From Thermoleophilaceae bacterium (GTDB lineage: Bacteria > Actinomycetota > Thermoleophilia > Solirubrobacterales > Thermoleophilaceae): a DNA stretch of 64,000 nt. The translations under genes were made by a program, and so were the position numbers. The notes under the pieces were generated by a model. It was not told the origin of the DNA and ran no database searches. It saw only the letters and a list, made by a program, of their open reading frames with translations. This document shows positions 61,074-64,000 of the stretch, one piece after another; positions within the stretch are counted from its first letter, which is position 1, and each line of letters starts with the position of its first letter. The stretch is from positions 32,114 to 96,113 of the forward strand of contig JACVRW010000001.1 of the NCBI GenBank assembly GCA_014534235.1. Direction: 5' to 3'.

Positions 61074-61118
61074 AACGCTTCATTTGGACTGATGGCCTCG
61101 ATGTGCCATCCTCGACCG

Positions 61119-62108
61119 ATGTCGCGCCGGTCCTGGGTCATGTTCGGCCTGCTCTCGGCCTTCTGGGGCGCTTCCTACCTCTTCATCAAGGTGGCGCTCG
61201 AGGACGGCGTCGCGCCTGCCTTTATCGTCTTTGCCCGCTGTGCGCTCGCGGCGCTTGTTCTTCTCCCGCTGGCGGCGCAGATCGGCGCCCTCGAGGGCCT
61301 GCGCGATCGGCTCGGCTCGCTCGTCGCGCTGGCGCTCGTCCAGGTCACGCTCCCCTTCATGCTGATCACGGCCGGCGAGCAGGAGATCTCGTCCTCCCTC
61401 ACCGGGATCCTCGTGGCCTCCGCGCCGATCTTCACGTTCCTGCTCGCGTTCGTGCTGCCGGGCGCCGAGCGGGCCGGGCGGCTCAGCCTGCTCGGGGTGG
61501 CGATCGGCATCGGCGGCGTCGCCCTCCTGCTCGGCGTCGACACGCCGGGTGGCACGTCCGCGGTCGTGGGCGGCCTGCTCGTAGTGCTAGCCACATTTGG
61601 GTACGGCGTTGGCGCCTGGTTCCTCAAGCGGCGGCTCCCGGGCGTGCAGCCCGTCGGTGCCGTCGGCGCGACCTCCGCCGCGACCGCCGTGATGGTGCTG
61701 CCGCTGGCGGCGTTCGGCGTCCCGGATCACGCGCCGGGAATCGACGCGCTCGGCTCGCTCGTCGCGCTGGGCGTCATGGGCACCGGGCTGGCGTTCGTCT
61801 TCTTCTACTCACTGGTGGCCAGCGAGGGGCCGGCGAAGGCGTCGCTCGTCGCCTACGTGGCGCCGGGCTTCTCCGTCTTGTACGGCGTGACGCTCCTGGA
61901 GGAGCGCTTCACTGCCACGACCGCCGCCGGCCTCGTGCTGATCCTGGGTGGCTCGTGGCTGGCCGCAGAGGGCCGCCTGCCCTGGCGGCGCCGCGCTCCG
62001 GTGCCTGCCGAGCCGCTCCCCCCGGCGGGGACGGGAGCGCCGGCCGGCTGCGAGCCGACGCCGGCCGGGCACGAGCCGGCCCCGGCCGAAGCGCGGGCGC
62101 GGGCGTGA
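61119..62108 (+). CDS. EamA/DMT-family transporter
   Basis: A 329-residue drug/metabolite transporter with ten helices in two EamA repeats (about 5-135 and 145-285). The start of each repeat is seen in FWGASYLFIKVALEDGVAPAF and GGLLVVLATFGYGVGAWFLKR. The end is a 45-residue Pro/Ala/Glu tail. ATG 61119 is better than ATG 61092 because the first helix begins at once. It is probably an exporter of amino acids or metabolites under the divergent LysR regulator. Confidence 0.87.
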   Translation: MSRRSWVMFGLLSAFWGASYLFIKVALEDGVAPAFIVFARCALAALVLLPLAAQIGALEGLRDRLGSLVALALVQVTLPFMLITAGEQEISSSLTGILVASAPIFTFLLAFVLPGAERAGRLSLLGVAIGIGGVALLLGVDTPGGTSAVVGGLLVVLATFGYGVGAWFLKRRLPGVQPVGAVGATSAATAVMVLPLAAFGVPDHAPGIDALGSLVALGVMGTGLAFVFFYSLVASEGPAKASLVAYVAPGFSVLYGVTLLEERFTATTAAGLVLILGGSWLAAEGRLPWRRRAPVPAEPLPPAGTGAPAGCEPTPAGHEPAPAEARARA

Positions 62109-62167
62109 AGCCGGCGCGGGGCGGGGCCCCGGCCGGCCCGGTGCCTCTACCCCGTCCGGCCCGCTCG

Positions 62168-62210
62168 ATGCGTTCGACCTTCTGCGGCTATATCCGGCAG
62201 AAGGTCGAAC
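62168..62210. terminator. 16-bp perfect hairpin, related to the one at 21016
   Basis: GCGTTCGACCTTCTGC (62168-62183) pairs perfectly with GCAGAAGGTCGAACGC (62195-62210) around an 11-nt loop containing CTATAT. It lies between the convergent EamA and rlmN genes. One arm differs by a single base from the arm at 21017-21032, so the two are copies of one element. A bidirectional terminator role is likely. Confidence 0.75.
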
Positions 62211-62295
62211 GCGTCCCGCGGGAAGCGGAAAGCACCGCGGCAACCCCCTACCCGGCCTGGACCCGGCCGGCGGAGGACCTGAAGCCCGCCGCGCC

Positions 62296-63279
62296 CTACG
62301 CCCGCGCCGCCAGCTGACCGCAGGCCGCGTCGATGTCGCGGCCGCGGGTGAGCCGCACGGTGGTGCGTACGCCGCGCTCCTCGAGCGTTGAGCGGAAGGC
62401 CGCAATCGCGGCGCGCCCGGAGCCGCGGTAGGACGCGTCCGTGGGGTTGTACGGGATCAGGTTCACCTTGAAGGCATGCCGGGGGACGAGCAGCACGGCG
62501 AGGGCGACCGCCTGCTCGTACCGGTCGTTCACGCCGTCCAGCATCAGGTACTCGACGAATACCGGGCGCCGGCGGCGCTCGTGCCAGCGCCGGCATGCGT
62601 CGAGCACGTCGTTCAGCGAGTAGCGCTCGTTCACCGGCATGATCTCGGACCGAAGCGACTCATCGGCGGCGTGCAGGGACAGCGCGAGCCGGACCGGGGG
62701 CCCTTCGACCGCCATCCGCTCGATCCCCGGCAGCCAGCCGACGGTGGAGACGCCGATGTTCGAGTGGGCGATGCCCAGGTCGGGCAGCAGCTCGCAGGCG
62801 CGGAGGACCGCGTCGAGGTTCATGAGCGGCTCACCCATCCCCATGAAGACGGCGTGGTTGACGCGATCCTTGCGGCGAAAGTGCAGCGCCTGGTCGAGGA
62901 TCTCAGACGCGGTGAGGTTGCGGCCGAACCTCATCCGCCCGGTGGCGCAGAAGGTGCAGGTGAGGGGACAACCCGATTGGCTCGACAGGCACACGGAGCG
63001 GCGCCCGTCGCGGTAGCGCATCAGCACTGCTTCCACCGGCCGGCCGTCGGCCGTCTCGAACAGCGCCTTCTCGGTGCCGTCCGAGGCGAGCGCCTCACGC
63101 ACCGGCCGCAGCGACGAGAACGGCACGTCCTCGGCCAGCCGCCGCCGCAGGCCGAGAGGCACGTTCGTCATCGACTCGTACGCGCAGGCGCCCTGCGCCG
63201 CCCACTCCCAGACCTGGCGTGCGCGGAAGGCGGGCTCGCCCCGGGCGGATAGGTGCTCTTCGAGTCGCACGAGGTCCAC
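62296..63279 (-). CDS. rlmN: Dual-specificity rRNA/tRNA adenine-C2 methyltransferase RlmN
   Basis: A 327-residue radical-SAM enzyme methylating C2 of A2503 in 23S rRNA and of A37 in tRNAs. The iron-sulfur cysteines are Cys104, 108 and 111 (CPLTCTFCATG). GMGEPLMNLDAV, LSLHAADESLRSEIMPVN and NLIPYNP are conserved. The resolving Cys is near the end in DIDAACGQLA. GTG 63279 gives a normal N-terminus; the open frame further up is antisense to the next gene. Confidence 0.94.
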   Translation of the reverse strand: MDLVRLEEHLSARGEPAFRARQVWEWAAQGACAYESMTNVPLGLRRRLAEDVPFSSLRPVREALASDGTEKALFETADGRPVEAVLMRYRDGRRSVCLSSQSGCPLTCTFCATGRMRFGRNLTASEILDQALHFRRKDRVNHAVFMGMGEPLMNLDAVLRACELLPDLGIAHSNIGVSTVGWLPGIERMAVEGPPVRLALSLHAADESLRSEIMPVNERYSLNDVLDACRRWHERRRRPVFVEYLMLDGVNDRYEQAVALAVLLVPRHAFKVNLIPYNPTDASYRGSGRAAIAAFRSTLEERGVRTTVRLTRGRDIDAACGQLAARA

Positions 63280-63305
63280 GACGCAAGATTGGCACGCTCT
63301 CGGCC

Positions 63306-64000
63306 GTGCGCCTCGCGAAGTTCCTCGCCCATGCCGGAGTGGCATCCCGCCGCGCGGCCGAGCGGCTCGTGGCGGAGGGCCGCGTGTCGGTGGGCGGCCA
63401 GGTCATCACGGACCCGGCGCGCGACGTCGACGAGTCGAGCGGCGTCGCCGTCGACGGCCGGCCGGTGGAACCGGAGCCGCGCGAGGTCTACGCGCTGAAC
63501 AAGCCCGCCGGGGTCGTGTCCACCGCGCGCGACACCCACGGGCGGCCGACCGTCGTCCAGCTCGTCGGCTCGCGGCGGCGGCTCTACCCGGTCGGGCGCC
63601 TCGACGCCGACTCCACTGGCCTGATCCTGCTGACGAACGACGGCGAGCTGGCCGAGCGGCTGACTCACCCCCGCTACGGCGTGTGGAGGGTGTACAGGGC
63701 GCGGGTGCGCCCGCCGCGGCTCTCGCCGCGGGCGCTGCAAACGCTGCGCGAGGGTGTCGATCTCGAGGACGGCGTCTCCGCGCCGGCGCGCGTTCGCCAG
63801 CCGCGCCCGGGGGTGCTCGAGATCGCGATACGCGAGGGTCGGAAGCGTCAGGTGCGGCGCATGTGTGAGGCGGTGGGCCATCCGGTGGTCGAGCTCGAGC
63901 GGGTGGCCTTCGGGCCGCTCGGCCTCGGCGGCCTCGCCCCTGGCGAGAGCCGCCGGCTGACTAAGGCCGAGGTCGACCGCCTCCGCCGCGCGGCGGAGCC
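63306..64000 (+). CDS. rluB: RluB/RsuA-type pseudouridine synthase (3' end outside window)
   Basis: An S4 RNA-binding domain (LAKFLAHAGVASRRAAERLVAEG) is followed by the pseudouridine synthase domain. The catalytic Asp is in YPVGRLDADSTGLILLTNDG, preceded by LNKPAGVVST and followed by IREGRKRQVRRMCEAVGHPV. It modifies a uridine in rRNA, probably 23S. GTG 63306 is 26 bp from the divergent rlmN start. At least 231 residues are in the window and the frame is still open at the right edge, with only a short tail likely missing. Confidence 0.9.
   Translation, partial: MRLAKFLAHAGVASRRAAERLVAEGRVSVGGQVITDPARDVDESSGVAVDGRPVEPEPREVYALNKPAGVVSTARDTHGRPTVVQLVGSRRRLYPVGRLDADSTGLILLTNDGELAERLTHPRYGVWRVYRARVRPPRLSPRALQTLREGVDLEDGVSAPARVRQPRPGVLEIAIREGRKRQVRRMCEAVGHPVVELERVAFGPLGLGGLAPGESRRLTKAEVDRLRRAAE

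Noticed and set aside
1-64000. tRNA or rRNA genes
   Set aside because: No cloverleaf with a T-arm GGTTCGAATCC-type core or rRNA-like block was seen by eye; a tRNAscan run would settle it.

Overview
The window is one contiguous piece of a very GC-rich bacterial chromosome. I place it in the Actinomycetota, probably a deep lineage such as Thermoleophilia. The grounds are base composition, an mDAP-type MurE (DNPR motif), an Rpf-like gene behind a c-di-AMP riboswitch, a split glycine dehydrogenase, and frequent GTG/TTG starts with 4-base ATGA/GTGA/TTGA gene overlaps. The class-level placement is inference. No rRNA, tRNA, CRISPR array or insertion sequence was recognised.

Layout. (1) 0-7 kb: formate dehydrogenase operon, small membrane gene - fdhA - fdhB - nrfD-type anchor, with fdhD convergent. 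fdhA is read through an in-frame TGA as selenocysteine, with a clear SECIS hairpin just after it. A perfect TGTGA-N6-TCACA site lies upstream of fdhD. (2) 7-13.6 kb: accessory region with an aldo/keto reductase, an MMPL transporter, a cupin-SRPBCC protein and several decaying genes. (3) 13.6-16 kb: response regulator, histidine kinase and CpaB pilus protein in one overlapping operon. (4) 16-28 kb: rpiA, lon, an SDR, the riboswitch-rpf unit, an MFS transporter, an M20 peptidase, a methyltransferase with oligoendopeptidase F, a frameshifted PLP enzyme and a second aldo/keto reductase. (5) 28-31.2 kb: CpaF-TadB-TadC, the motor and inner-membrane platform of a Flp/Tad pilus; it probably works with the CpaB 13 kb upstream. 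(6) 32.2-49.7 kb: the division and cell-wall (dcw) cluster mraZ-rsmH-ftsL-ftsI-murE-murF-mraY-murD-ftsW-murG / murC-murB-ftsQ-ftsZ, preceded by a 10-bp-periodic MraZ operator and interrupted once by a reverse-strand NUDIX gene. (7) 50-54.4 kb: glycine cleavage genes gcvT-gcvH-gcvPA-gcvPB. (8) 54.4-64 kb: a sulfite-oxidase-type molybdoenzyme, trpS, scpA-scpB, a secreted phosphatase-family protein, a phoD remnant, a LysR/EamA pair, rlmN and the start of an rluB-type pseudouridine synthase.

How the genes work together. The dcw genes cover nearly the whole cytoplasmic peptidoglycan precursor pathway plus the septal synthase FtsW/FtsI; ftsA and sepF are absent here. The formate dehydrogenase genes plus FdhD make a complete membrane-associated enzyme, but the Sec machinery (selA, selB, selC, selD) must lie elsewhere. 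The GcvP halves with GcvT and GcvH make a complete cleavage system except for the L-protein.

Several genes are broken: an alpha/beta hydrolase, a small membrane protein, a PLP lyase, an AbiEi/DUF559-like gene, phoD and probably a GNAT gene. Their spread and multiple lesions suggest real decay, although single frameshifts could be assembly errors. The strongest signals for follow-up are the selenocysteine FdhA with SECIS, the CRP-type site, the c-di-AMP riboswitch, the MraZ operator, a pair of related hairpin elements 41 kb apart, and the unusual Pro/Thr tails on FtsL and FtsQ.
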